Translations under genes and position numbers: made by a program
Source of the DNA: Endomicrobiia bacterium
GTDB lineage: Bacteria; Elusimicrobiota; Endomicrobiia; Endomicrobiales; Endomicrobiaceae
Length of the DNA: 9,822 nucleotides
Direction: 5' to 3'
Assembly (NCBI GenBank): GCA_025998355.1
Contig: BNVV01000047.1
Coordinates: 1 to 9,822 of the forward strand
In this document: positions 1 through 6,082 of the stretch, in pieces
Layout of the letters: every line of letters starts with the position of its first letter
Position numbering within the stretch: position 1 is the stretch's first letter
The notes under the pieces: model-generated
The model's database searches: none
What the model was told of the DNA's origin: nothing
Seen by the model: the letters and a program-made list of their open reading frames with translations, nothing else

Positions 1-92
1 GTTTAATTTAAACTTTTAGAAGTTGCAGATTTGTAACATGCATTTATATTAATACTAAATTGTATGCGTTTTTTCAACTTGTTGCAAAATCT
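1..92 (-). repeat. Promoter-leader cassette, copy 1 (reads leftward)
   Basis: Read on the minus strand, this stretch aligns with 2303-2393 along nearly its full length. The first 37 bases match at 34 positions, and all three differences are G/A. After that, similarity continues with small gaps through the -10 region and leader. The cassette carries a -35/-10 pair and a CAACAAGTTG palindrome overlapping the -35. No open frame of useful length starts inside it on the minus strand, so the gene it would serve lies left of the window. Function is inferred; the duplication is seen directly. Confidence 0.75.
49..77 (-). promoter_or_regulatory. Sigma-70-type promoter firing leftward out of the window
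   Basis: On the minus strand TTGAAA (77-72) is followed by a 17-base spacer and TATTAA (54-49). The -35 matches TTGACA at five of six positions and the -10 matches TATAAT at four of six. The same arrangement occurs in the sister cassette before dxr, which supports it. The expected transcription start is near position 42, and the leader runs off the left edge. Confidence 0.6.
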
Positions 93-103
93 TACAACAT
101 AAC

Positions 104-258
104 TAGACTTTTACAAAAACAAAGACATACTAACAGCGACTTTACTTTTTTAGTTTTACAAAAACAGCACATCATTGCCAAACTTACTCAAAGCAGCAGA
201 TTTGCAAACGGCTTATCGTCATCAAAACATACAAAAGCACCTTTACAATCTGCGTTGT
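104..258 (-). repeat. Degenerate family A repeats in the spacer downstream of aroQ
   Basis: This spacer has no credible gene. On the plus strand, ttttacaaaaaca occurs at about 110 and, with small changes, at about 154. CAAAGCAGCAGATTTGC (189-205) resembles the CAAAGCTGTCCAGATTGTC unit at 6652. On the minus strand, a GTAAAACTAAAAAAG stretch resembles GTAAACTAAAAAAGG at 6561. GCAGATT (196-202) and AATCTGC (247-253) form a 7-bp inverted repeat. I see no clear T-run terminator for the aro operon here. Confidence 0.4.
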
Positions 259-690
259 TTATATTAGCGATACAATCTTTCTTAAAGCAAAAAGATATCC
301 GTCAATGCCTAATCCTGTTATTTGTCCCACAGCGATTGCTGCAATGTAAGATTTATGTCTAAATTCTTCTCTTGCGTATATATTTGAAATATGAACTTCT
401 ATGATCGGTACGGAAATTGCAATAAAAGCGTCTCTTATAGCCACAGATGTATGAGTGAAAGCCGCAGGGTTAATAATTATTCCCGCAATGCCATTTAAAC
501 TGCTTTGAATTTTGTCTACGATAGCGCCCTCATGATTTGATTGAAAAAAATCAACCTCAACCTTCAGTTCTTTTGCAAGAGAACTTAATTCATTTTCAAT
601 CCCTTTAAGAGTAATATTTCCGTAAATTTCTGGTTCTCTTACACCAAGCATATTTATATTAGGACCATTTATAACAAGTACTTTCTTCAT
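259..690 (-). CDS. aroQ: 3-dehydroquinate dehydratase, type II
   Basis: Converts 3-dehydroquinate to 3-dehydroshikimate, the third step of the shikimate pathway, in the cytoplasm. Type II enzymes are typically dodecamers of about 145-residue subunits, and this one has 143 residues and is full length. Visible family motifs are NGPNINMLGVREPEIYG at 8-24 (Arg18 and the catalytic Tyr23), FFQSNHEG at 48-55, INPAAFTH at 73-80 (Asn74, His80) and EVHISNIYAREEFRHKS from 98 (His100, Arg111). The ATG overlaps the aroB stop as ATGA, and an AGGGGA Shine-Dalgarno lies about six bases upstream, inside aroB. Translation is therefore probably coupled to aroB. No key residue is missing. Confidence 0.96.
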   Translation of the reverse strand: MKKVLVINGPNINMLGVREPEIYGNITLKGIENELSSLAKELKVEVDFFQSNHEGAIVDKIQSSLNGIAGIIINPAAFTHTSVAIRDAFIAISVPIIEVHISNIYAREEFRHKSYIAAIAVGQITGLGIDGYLFALRKIVSLI

Positions 691-1778
691 TTATTTTCCC
701 CTGCAAATTTTTTTAAAACATTTAAAACTATACTGTCTTCTACATAACTGTTTATTGTTTTTCCTATATCTTTTATAAGGACAAATTTAATATTTCCGTT
801 AACAGATTTTTTATCTTTTTTTATAAGCGATAAAAATTGCGCCGTATTAACAGTTACGTTTAAATTAAAGCCTGCTTCAAGCAGAATATCTTCTACCTCT
901 TTGTAAGTGTCAGGCTTACACACTTTGAGCTCCAAAGAAAGATCTGCCGCAAAAAGCATTCCTATTGCGACAGCTTCTCCGTGTAAAAACTTCTTATAGT
1001 TTGTAGCTGTTTCAAGCGCATGAGCGAAAGTGTGTCCAAAATTTAAAATGGCTCTTAACCCGGTTATTTCCTTCTCATCTTTTTCGACAACTTTAGCTTT
1101 GTATGAACAGCTTTGGTATATAATATAATCAAAATTGTCTGATGATATAACGTCTTTTTTAAACATATCAAACAAATACGCATAGAATTCTTTGTCAAAA
1201 ATAAAAGCATACTTTATAACTTCGGAAAGACCATTTCTTATATGTCTTACGGGTAGCGTGCTTAAAAAACAAGAATTAATCCATACAAGTTTAGGTTGAT
1301 AAAACGCACCGGCAATATTTTTACCACTGTTTGTATTTATCGCAGTTTTGCCACCAACAGAAGAATCTGTCATTGCAAGTATTGTTGTAGGTATCTGTAC
1401 AAAATCTATGCCGCGCATATATGTAGCCGCAAAAAATCCTGCAATATCTCCGACAACTCCACCGCCTAAAGCTATAACACAACTTTTTCTGTCTATTCCG
1501 CCTTCAAGAGCTTTGTCGTACAATAAAGAAAGATTTTTTATACTTTTTCCTGACTCTCCAGCACTTATAACTGCCGTTTTAACATTAAAACCTTTTTGTT
1601 TTTTTAATAAATCTGTAAGATACTTCAAATGCAATTTTTCTACATTTTTATCTGTAATAACAAAAAACGTATTTGTTTTTACTACCTCTTTAAAAGCTGT
1701 CAAAAACTCATTTTCGTGTTGAGAAATCACAATGGCATACTTATTTGCTTTTAAATTTACAGTTATTAATTTTTTCAT
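687..1778 (-). CDS. aroB: 3-dehydroquinate synthase
   Basis: NAD- and divalent-metal-dependent enzyme that cyclises DAHP to 3-dehydroquinate, the second shikimate step. From the chosen ATG it has 363 residues, normal for the family. Motifs in order are GGGVVGD at 105-111 (nucleotide binding), DSSVGGKT at 138-145, SEVIKY at 185-190, NFGHTFAHALE at 246-256 and HGEAV at 266-270. Glu186, His249 and His266 fit the usual zinc ligands. A GTG at 1793 would add five residues, but its GGAAA lies directly against the start. The ATG at 1778 gives the typical MKKLITVNL beginning but also lacks a well-placed Shine-Dalgarno. It overlaps aroQ by four bases (ATGA). I could not pick a convincing promoter in 1779-1926. 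Confidence 0.96.
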   Translation of the reverse strand: MKKLITVNLKANKYAIVISQHENEFLTAFKEVVKTNTFFVITDKNVEKLHLKYLTDLLKKQKGFNVKTAVISAGESGKSIKNLSLLYDKALEGGIDRKSCVIALGGGVVGDIAGFFAATYMRGIDFVQIPTTILAMTDSSVGGKTAINTNSGKNIAGAFYQPKLVWINSCFLSTLPVRHIRNGLSEVIKYAFIFDKEFYAYLFDMFKKDVISSDNFDYIIYQSCSYKAKVVEKDEKEITGLRAILNFGHTFAHALETATNYKKFLHGEAVAIGMLFAADLSLELKVCKPDTYKEVEDILLEAGFNLNVTVNTAQFLSLIKKDKKSVNGNIKFVLIKDIGKTINSYVEDSIVLNVLKKFAGENK

Positions 1779-1926
1779 GATTTTATGGTACACTTTCCAA
1801 ATTTTTTGTGAATATTACTGGTTTTCTTGTATTTTTAAGTTTACAATTATCATTCCTTATCTTTTTAAGTCTACCAAGCGGCAAAATTAAGAATTTTAAG
1901 AACAGCATAAATAAACACAAATACTC

Positions 1927-1959
1927 AAAAAAAACAAAAGCGCATTAGCAGCGGCTTTG
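1927..1959 (-). terminator. Rho-independent terminator behind tRNA-Met
   Basis: On the minus strand, CAAAGCCGC (1959-1951), a 7-base loop and GCGCTTTTG (1943-1935) form a stem with one bulge on each side. Eight Ts follow at 1934-1927. It sits about 50 bases past the tRNA 3' end and before aroB, so it would separate the tRNA transcript from the aro operon. The stem lies within repeat family B. Confidence 0.65.
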
Positions 1960-2005
1960 CCTGATAAGAGTTTTTAGAAAGACCATAATGTAAGCTTAGT
2001 TGACT
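1943..2005 (+). repeat. Family B repeat, partial copy
   Basis: The stretch from the GCAGCGGCTTTGCCTG region through TTTTTAGAAAGACC aligns with 8671-8710 (ACAGTGGCTTTGCTGT, then TTTTAGAGAGACC). It ends in AAGCTTAGTTGACT, like the ends of the copies before ispG and xth. The repeat stops five bases before the tRNA 3' end. Confidence 0.55.
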
Positions 2006-2009
2006 ACGA

Positions 2010-2081
2010 TAGCGGCGGTAGGAATTGAACCTACGACCAAAGGCTTATGAATCCTCTGCTCTACCCCTGAGCTACGCCGCC
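2010..2081 (-). tRNA. tRNA-Met (CAU), elongator type
   Basis: The minus strand folds into a full cloverleaf of 72 bases. The acceptor is GGCGGCG with CGCCGCT (one G-U pair), the D stem is GCTC/GAGC, and the anticodon loop TTCATAA gives CAU. The T arm is GTAGG-TTCAATT-CCTAC, and the discriminator is A. The body starts GGCGGCGTAGCTCAG, like elongator methionine tRNAs, and lacks the mismatched first pair of initiators. A CAU anticodon could also be read as the lysidine-modified isoleucine tRNA, but the overall sequence favours Met. CCA is not encoded. The anticodon stem has an A-G mismatch next to the loop and a G-U pair at the far end. It has its own promoter upstream and a terminator downstream. 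Confidence 0.93.
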
Positions 2082-2102
2082 AATATTTTTAAACACGCGC
2101 TC

Positions 2103-2131
2103 ATACTATATCTTTTGCCTTCAGAAGTCAA
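2103..2131 (-). promoter_or_regulatory. Promoter of tRNA-Met
   Basis: On the minus strand TTGACT (2131-2126) is followed, 17 bases on, by TAGTAT (2108-2103). The overlapping TATAGT gives a 15-base spacer. The following GAGCGCG is GC-rich, like the discriminator of stringently controlled stable-RNA promoters. The expected start is about 15-20 bases before the mature tRNA 5' end. Confidence 0.65.
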
Positions 2132-2147
2132 TTTCTTGTAGAATCTC

Positions 2148-2298
2148 GCAACGTATTGGACTTTTGTCAAACAAAGACAAACGTAATGGGCTTTTAATAA
2201 ACGGCATAATTTTTATATATAAAATCGTCTTTTTGTGGTTTTGCCATATCTTTGCTACAAATTTCGATTCTAAACGACAAAAGCAGTCCAATGCGTGT
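2148..2298. repeat. Family A inverted and direct repeats in the tRNA-dxr spacer
   Basis: GACAAAAGCAGTCCAATGCGT (2276-2296) is the inverse of 2151-2168 apart from a 3-base insertion and one substitution. The arms are about 108 bases apart. ACGTATTGGACTTTT (2151-2165) recurs as ACGTAATGGGCTTTT (2181-2195). The core resembles the CAAAGCAGTCCAG units at 6653 and 6701. With the tRNA promoter on its left and the dxr promoter on its right, the spacer 2082-2376 contains no gene that I can support. Confidence 0.6.
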
Positions 2299-2302
2299 TT
2301 TT

Positions 2303-2393
2303 AGATTTTACAACAAGTTGAAAAGACGCATGCAATTTAATATAGTATAAGCGTATGTCGCAAATTCGCAGGTTTAATGGTTCAAATTAAAAC
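2303..2393 (+). repeat. Promoter-leader cassette, copy 2 (upstream of dxr)
   Basis: Sister of the cassette at 1-92, in opposite orientation. Similarity covers the upstream palindrome, both promoter boxes, the start region and the leader down to CAAATTAAAAC. It passes over the ATG at 2377, where the other copy has no ATG. That argues that 2377 lies in leader sequence and that dxr starts at 2407. Confidence 0.75.
2318..2346 (+). promoter_or_regulatory. Promoter of dxr-rseP
   Basis: TTGAAA (2318-2323), a 17-base spacer and TATAGT (2341-2346); each box matches consensus at five of six positions. Transcription should start near 2353, leaving a leader of about 54 bases before the ATG at 2407. The -35 overlaps the palindrome CAACAAGTTG (2311-2320), a possible operator. 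Confidence 0.75.
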
Positions 2394-2406
2394 TAAAGAA
2401 GAAAGC

Positions 2407-3567
2407 ATGAAAAAAATAACAATTTTAGGTTCATCAGGTTCGATAGGCACGCAAATCCTTGATATAGTTTCTAAAATTAAAGGGTATGTTTGTGTTGAGG
2501 GTCTTGCTGTCGGCTCCAATGTAAAACTTTTAAAATCCCAAATCAAGAGATTTAAACCTAAAGCGGTATCGGTTAATAGCGCTTTGGACGCTAAAAACTT
2601 AAAAAAATGGAGCAAAACAAATAATATAAAGATTGCTGTTTACAATGGTCCCAAAGGGCTTGAAAAACTTGCCGTAATGCCAAGCGCTGATATGATGTTT
2701 GCGTCAATTGTAGGATCTGCTGGGTTGCAATCCGTAGTTGCGGCGGTAAAAGCAAAAAAAGACGTAGCTGTTGCAAATAAAGAATCTCTTGTTATGGCAG
2801 GAAAGTATATAATGGACCTGGCTACTGAAAACGGCGTCTCTATTCTCCCGGTTGATAGTGAACATTCAGCCATATTTCAATGTTGTGACGGAGAAAAAAA
2901 ATCACAAATAAAAAGGATATTGCTCACGGCTTCGGGCGGACCTTTTTATGGATACGACAAAGATTTTTCTAAAATAACCATTGAGCAGGCTTTGGATCAT
3001 CCCACATGGAAAATGGGTAAAAAAATAACAATAGACAGCGCTACGCTTATGAATAAGGGGCTTGAAGCTATTGAAGCTTCAGTTCTTTTCGGCATATCCA
3101 TCGAGAAAGTTGAGATTGTTATACATCCTCAGTCTATAGTGCACTCAATGATAGAGTATATCGACGGTTCGGTTATAGCGCAGCTTTCAAGTCATGATAT
3201 GCATCTTCCCATACAGTACGCATTAACTTACCCTGAGAGATTACCGTCTAATATTAAACCGCTAAATCTTTTTGAAGTAGGAAAATTAGAATTTTATAAA
3301 CCTGACTTTAATAAATTTCCATGTTTAAATCTTGCGTATTATTCGGCAAAAAAAGGATACACTGTACCTGCCGTGATGAGCGTTGCAGATGAGGTGGCTG
3401 TCGCCGCTTTTTTAAATAAAAAAATAAAATTTACCGATATTGCTAAAATTGTTGAAAAAACAATTAAGTCGCATAAAATTTCAAAAAATATATCGTTGGA
3501 TACTCTTTTTGAGGCTGATTTGTGGGCAAGGCAGTATGCGGAAAAAATAATTGAAAAGGAAATATAG
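2407..3567 (+). CDS. dxr: 1-deoxy-D-xylulose 5-phosphate reductoisomerase
   Basis: Rearranges and reduces DXP to 2-C-methyl-D-erythritol 4-phosphate with NADPH, the first committed step of the MEP isoprenoid pathway. It has 386 residues from the chosen ATG. The dinucleotide-binding GSSGSIG is at 8-14, ANKESLVMAG at 123-132, and PVDSEHS at 148-154 with metal ligands Asp150 and Glu152. TASGGPF is at 174-180, and LDHPTWKMG with NKGLEAIEA supplies the third ligand, Glu220. An in-frame ATG at 2377 would add ten residues, but it lies in duplicated leader sequence, and starting at 2407 puts GSSGSIG at the usual distance. The Shine-Dalgarno before 2407 is weak (GAAGAAAG). The stop abuts the rseP start with no gap. 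Confidence 0.97.
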   Translation: MKKITILGSSGSIGTQILDIVSKIKGYVCVEGLAVGSNVKLLKSQIKRFKPKAVSVNSALDAKNLKKWSKTNNIKIAVYNGPKGLEKLAVMPSADMMFASIVGSAGLQSVVAAVKAKKDVAVANKESLVMAGKYIMDLATENGVSILPVDSEHSAIFQCCDGEKKSQIKRILLTASGGPFYGYDKDFSKITIEQALDHPTWKMGKKITIDSATLMNKGLEAIEASVLFGISIEKVEIVIHPQSIVHSMIEYIDGSVIAQLSSHDMHLPIQYALTYPERLPSNIKPLNLFEVGKLEFYKPDFNKFPCLNLAYYSAKKGYTVPAVMSVADEVAVAAFLNKKIKFTDIAKIVEKTIKSHKISKNISLDTLFEADLWARQYAEKIIEKEI

Positions 3568-4611
3568 ATGACTATACTTATTCAGATACTTGGTATTGCG
3601 TTTGGATTTGGATTTTTAATTTTTATACACGAATTAGGGCATTTTCTTGTTGCAAAAATGTGTAAAGTTAAAATACTAACTTTTGCTTTTGGTTTCGGAC
3701 CGGATATTATAAAACATACTTACAAGGGCACAAAATACTGTATAAAAGCAATTCCGCTTGGTGGGTTTGTTTCGATGGCAGGGGACGATCCAGATAAAGC
3801 TACCGGTGCAGACGGAGAATATTTATCGTTAAGGTGGTATAAAAAAGTATGGATAGCTTTGGCGGGTCCGCTTTCAAATTATATTCTTGCTGCTTTTATT
3901 TTAGCTTTTGTTTTTAATATATGGGGTTCTATAAGCTCTTCAGTAGGGTCTGTTGTAGAAAATTCTCCTGCCAAGCAAGCTGGCATTATGCCAGGAGATA
4001 AAATAAAATCTATAGACGATGTTGAAATAGACACATGGGATAAATTAACTTCAAATTTAAAAGATAAGACCGGTAAACAGACAGTTTTTGTAGTGGAAAG
4101 AGGAACGCATTCTCTTGATTTGAATATGATTGTTGCAAAAAATCCTGTAACAGGTTTTGGTGTTATAGGAATAAAACCCTCAACGGTAAAAGTAAAATCA
4201 GGATTTTTTAAATCTATACGCCTTGGAGTGAAATATCCAATAGAAGTGACTGTTGAAAACGTTAGGCATCTTAAAAATGCAATTGTTTCATTTAAAAAAC
4301 CTGATATTTCAGGGCCTATAGGCGTTACGCGGATTATGGCAAATGCCACAAAAACCGGAATGCATAATTATTTAAAAGTGCTTGCAATTATATCAGTTGC
4401 TTTAGGAATGTTTAATTTATTCCCTATTCCTGTGGCTGATGGCGGAATGATAGTATTGTTTTTTATTGAAGGCATAATCAGAAAGCGTATAAGCGCTAAA
4501 GTAGTTCAAGTTTATGGTACGATAGGGCTAGTGTTTATAATCGGTATTTTTATTTTTGCAACATACAACGATCTTTTACATTTAGGCATAGGCAAATTGT
4601 TTGGAAAGTAA
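3568..4611 (+). CDS. rseP: RseP-family site-2 (M50) zinc metalloprotease
   Basis: Intramembrane protease of the RseP/RasP family, which cuts single-pass membrane substrates such as anti-sigma factors and leftover signal peptides. It has 347 residues. The zinc motif HELGH at 21-25 lies in the first membrane helix, followed by AFGFGP (40-45) and GGFVSMAG (65-72). A second membrane segment spans about 96-118, and a single PDZ domain about 122-200 includes SPAKQAGIMPGDKI. SGPIGVTRI is near 248-256, and the second active-site motif is NLFPIPVADGG at 283-293, with Asp291 as third zinc ligand. The usual reading there is LDGG, so Leu to Ala is unusual. A last helix lies near 315-332. One PDZ is typical outside Gammaproteobacteria. 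It is co-transcribed with dxr, and GGAA lies eight bases before the ATG. Confidence 0.95.
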   Translation: MTILIQILGIAFGFGFLIFIHELGHFLVAKMCKVKILTFAFGFGPDIIKHTYKGTKYCIKAIPLGGFVSMAGDDPDKATGADGEYLSLRWYKKVWIALAGPLSNYILAAFILAFVFNIWGSISSSVGSVVENSPAKQAGIMPGDKIKSIDDVEIDTWDKLTSNLKDKTGKQTVFVVERGTHSLDLNMIVAKNPVTGFGVIGIKPSTVKVKSGFFKSIRLGVKYPIEVTVENVRHLKNAIVSFKKPDISGPIGVTRIMANATKTGMHNYLKVLAIISVALGMFNLFPIPVADGGMIVLFFIEGIIRKRISAKVVQVYGTIGLVFIIGIFIFATYNDLLHLGIGKLFGK

Positions 4612-4663
4612 TTAAAAAGTGCGCTTGTTGCCTATTACCTTTGGACAGAGACGGTTTGCCTAC

Positions 4664-4955
4664 ATAACACAACTAACTTAAGTATCGTGAGCTTTGCGAT
4701 ATTTTAAATTTTTGGGTAAAATTCCGGTTGTTTTGTAAGGAGACAACAATTTGAAATATTTACTATAGCAAAACAGACGAAATTTACTAAAGAAGACGCT
4801 TTAGCCTGCAAAGAGCTTGCTTTGAAAAATAGCACAGCTAGCGCTTGACTTTCTGACAACTAACTAGGAATGCGCTGACACTTTGCTAGCCTTCTAGCGT
4901 TTGCATCTGTTTTTAGCGAGCACGAGTTGTCGATACAGAAGCTTGGTTGACTGTA
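4664..4955 (+). repeat. Family B element with imperfect inverted ends in the rseP-ispG spacer
   Basis: The 376-base gap 4612-4987 holds no intact gene. Its right part (4865-4952) aligns with 8743-8829, with shared TAGGAATGC, TTTGCTA, TCTGTTTTTAGCGAGC-like and CGATACAGAAGCTTGGTTGAC segments. Its left part (4667-4687) is an inverted copy of the terminal motif (minus strand CGATACTTAAGTTAGTT). The element is thus bounded by imperfect inverted repeats about 290 bases apart, like a decayed MITE or IS remnant. Between them, 4720-4848 is open in one frame but has no start codon. Confidence 0.5.
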
Positions 4956-4975
4956 CGTAATAATACGAAGATAAT
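4947..4975 (+). promoter_or_regulatory. Promoter of ispG-greA
   Basis: TTGACT (4947-4952), a 17-base spacer and GATAAT (4970-4975); each box matches consensus at five of six positions. The predicted start is at about 4981-4983, only five to seven bases before the ispG ATG. The -35 is the end of the family B repeat. Confidence 0.7.
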
Positions 4976-4987
4976 TGATATACATAT

Positions 4988-6079
4988 ATGGAATTTTATA
5001 AAAGAACACACACAAAGAAAGTAAATATCGGCGGTGTTACAATAGGCGGAGGTTCCCCTGTTGCGATACAGTCCATGACAAATACAAATTCAAGAGACTG
5101 GAAGACTACTGTAAAACAAATTAGACAGCTTGAAGAAGCAGGTTGTGAAATTATACGTGTTTCTCTTCCTGATATGGAATCTGCTTGCAATGTGAGTAAA
5201 ATAAAAAAGCATATAAAAATTCCTTTAGTGGCAGATATTCATTTTGATTACAGAATAGCTCTTGAAGCATTAAAACAAGGTATAGATAAATTAAGAATTA
5301 ATCCGGGCAACATTGGCTCAAAAGATAAAGTCGAGATTTTGGTAAAAGAAGCCAAAAAAGCTCATATCCCTATAAGAATTGGAGTTAATGCTGGTTCTTT
5401 AAAAGAAGCGCATAATTGTTTGGACAATTTATCGCGAGCAAAGGCTTTAGCAAATGCAGCAATGGAACATGTTAAAATTTTAGAAAAACATAAGTTTGAA
5501 GATATAGTTGTTTCTCTAAAAACTTCAAACATAGATACAACAGTGCGGGCATATAAGATTTTTGCTTCGAGAAGAAATTATCCTCTACATCTGGGTATAA
5601 CAGAAGCTGGTTCAATGTTTAGCGGAACAATAAAATCAGCAGCAGGGCTTGGAATAATGTTATATGATGGTATCGGCGATACATTGAGGGTTTCTCTTAC
5701 TGCGGATCCTGTCGAAGAGGTTAAAATGGCTTATTCTCTTTTGCAGTCTATGGAACTACGCAGTTGTGGAGTAGAAATAGTATCTTGTCCTACTTGTTCA
5801 AGATGTCAGGTTGATTTAATAAAAATAGTTTCGGAAGTAGAAAAAAAAACTTCTGTAATGAAAAATTTAAAAAAACTTTCTAAACCCATAAAAATAGCCA
5901 TAATGGGTTGCATAGTAAACGGTCCCGGAGAAGCTAAAGACGCGGATTTTGGAATAGCTGGGGGAAAAGATGTTGGGATATTATTTAAAAATGGCGAGAT
6001 CGTAGGAAAAGTCAAGCCTAACAAATGGATTCAAAAGATTATTTCTATGATAAAAAGTTATCAGGATTTACAGGGGTAG
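4988..6079 (+). CDS. ispG: 4-hydroxy-3-methylbut-2-en-1-yl diphosphate synthase (IspG/GcpE)
   Basis: Iron-sulfur enzyme that reductively opens MEcPP to HMBPP, the penultimate MEP-pathway step. It has 363 residues and is full length. The N-terminal TIM barrel carries GGGSPVAIQSMTNTNSRD (20-37), ADIHFDYRIA, RINPGNIG and GVNAGSL. The C-terminal domain holds the 4Fe-4S ligands Cys267 and Cys270 in SCPTCSRC and Cys308 in MGCIVNGPGE, with Glu315. An extra Cys273 sits where the E. coli enzyme has Gln. The start is fixed by family alignment (MEFYKRTHTKKVNIGG). No Shine-Dalgarno lies at a usable distance, and the promoter is so close that the mRNA is probably leaderless or nearly so. The stop is three bases before greA. 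Confidence 0.97.
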   Translation: MEFYKRTHTKKVNIGGVTIGGGSPVAIQSMTNTNSRDWKTTVKQIRQLEEAGCEIIRVSLPDMESACNVSKIKKHIKIPLVADIHFDYRIALEALKQGIDKLRINPGNIGSKDKVEILVKEAKKAHIPIRIGVNAGSLKEAHNCLDNLSRAKALANAAMEHVKILEKHKFEDIVVSLKTSNIDTTVRAYKIFASRRNYPLHLGITEAGSMFSGTIKSAAGLGIMLYDGIGDTLRVSLTADPVEEVKMAYSLLQSMELRSCGVEIVSCPTCSRCQVDLIKIVSEVEKKTSVMKNLKKLSKPIKIAIMGCIVNGPGEAKDADFGIAGGKDVGILFKNGEIVGKVKPNKWIQKIISMIKSYQDLQG

Positions 6080-6082
6080 AAA

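Noticed and set aside
60..362. 100-codon open frame on the plus strand
   Set aside because: It starts inside the leftward promoter cassette and runs into the 3' end of aroQ on the other strand; low-complexity product.
1348..1722. 124-codon open frame antisense to aroB
   Set aside because: Shadow of a clearly real gene; no motif or start signals.
1779..1793. GTG start for aroB giving five extra residues
   Set aside because: Purine run touches the start codon, and family proteins begin at the downstream MKK.
2347..2406. Riboswitch in the dxr leader
   Set aside because: Leader is about 50 bases with no stable alternative hairpins or known aptamer pattern.
3879..4349. 156-codon open frame antisense to rseP
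   Set aside because: Shadow of the real protease gene; composition follows from its codon pattern.
4727..4747. Hairpin GTTGTTT/AGACAAC as terminator of rseP
   Set aside because: Only seven pairs with a G-U and no following T-run.
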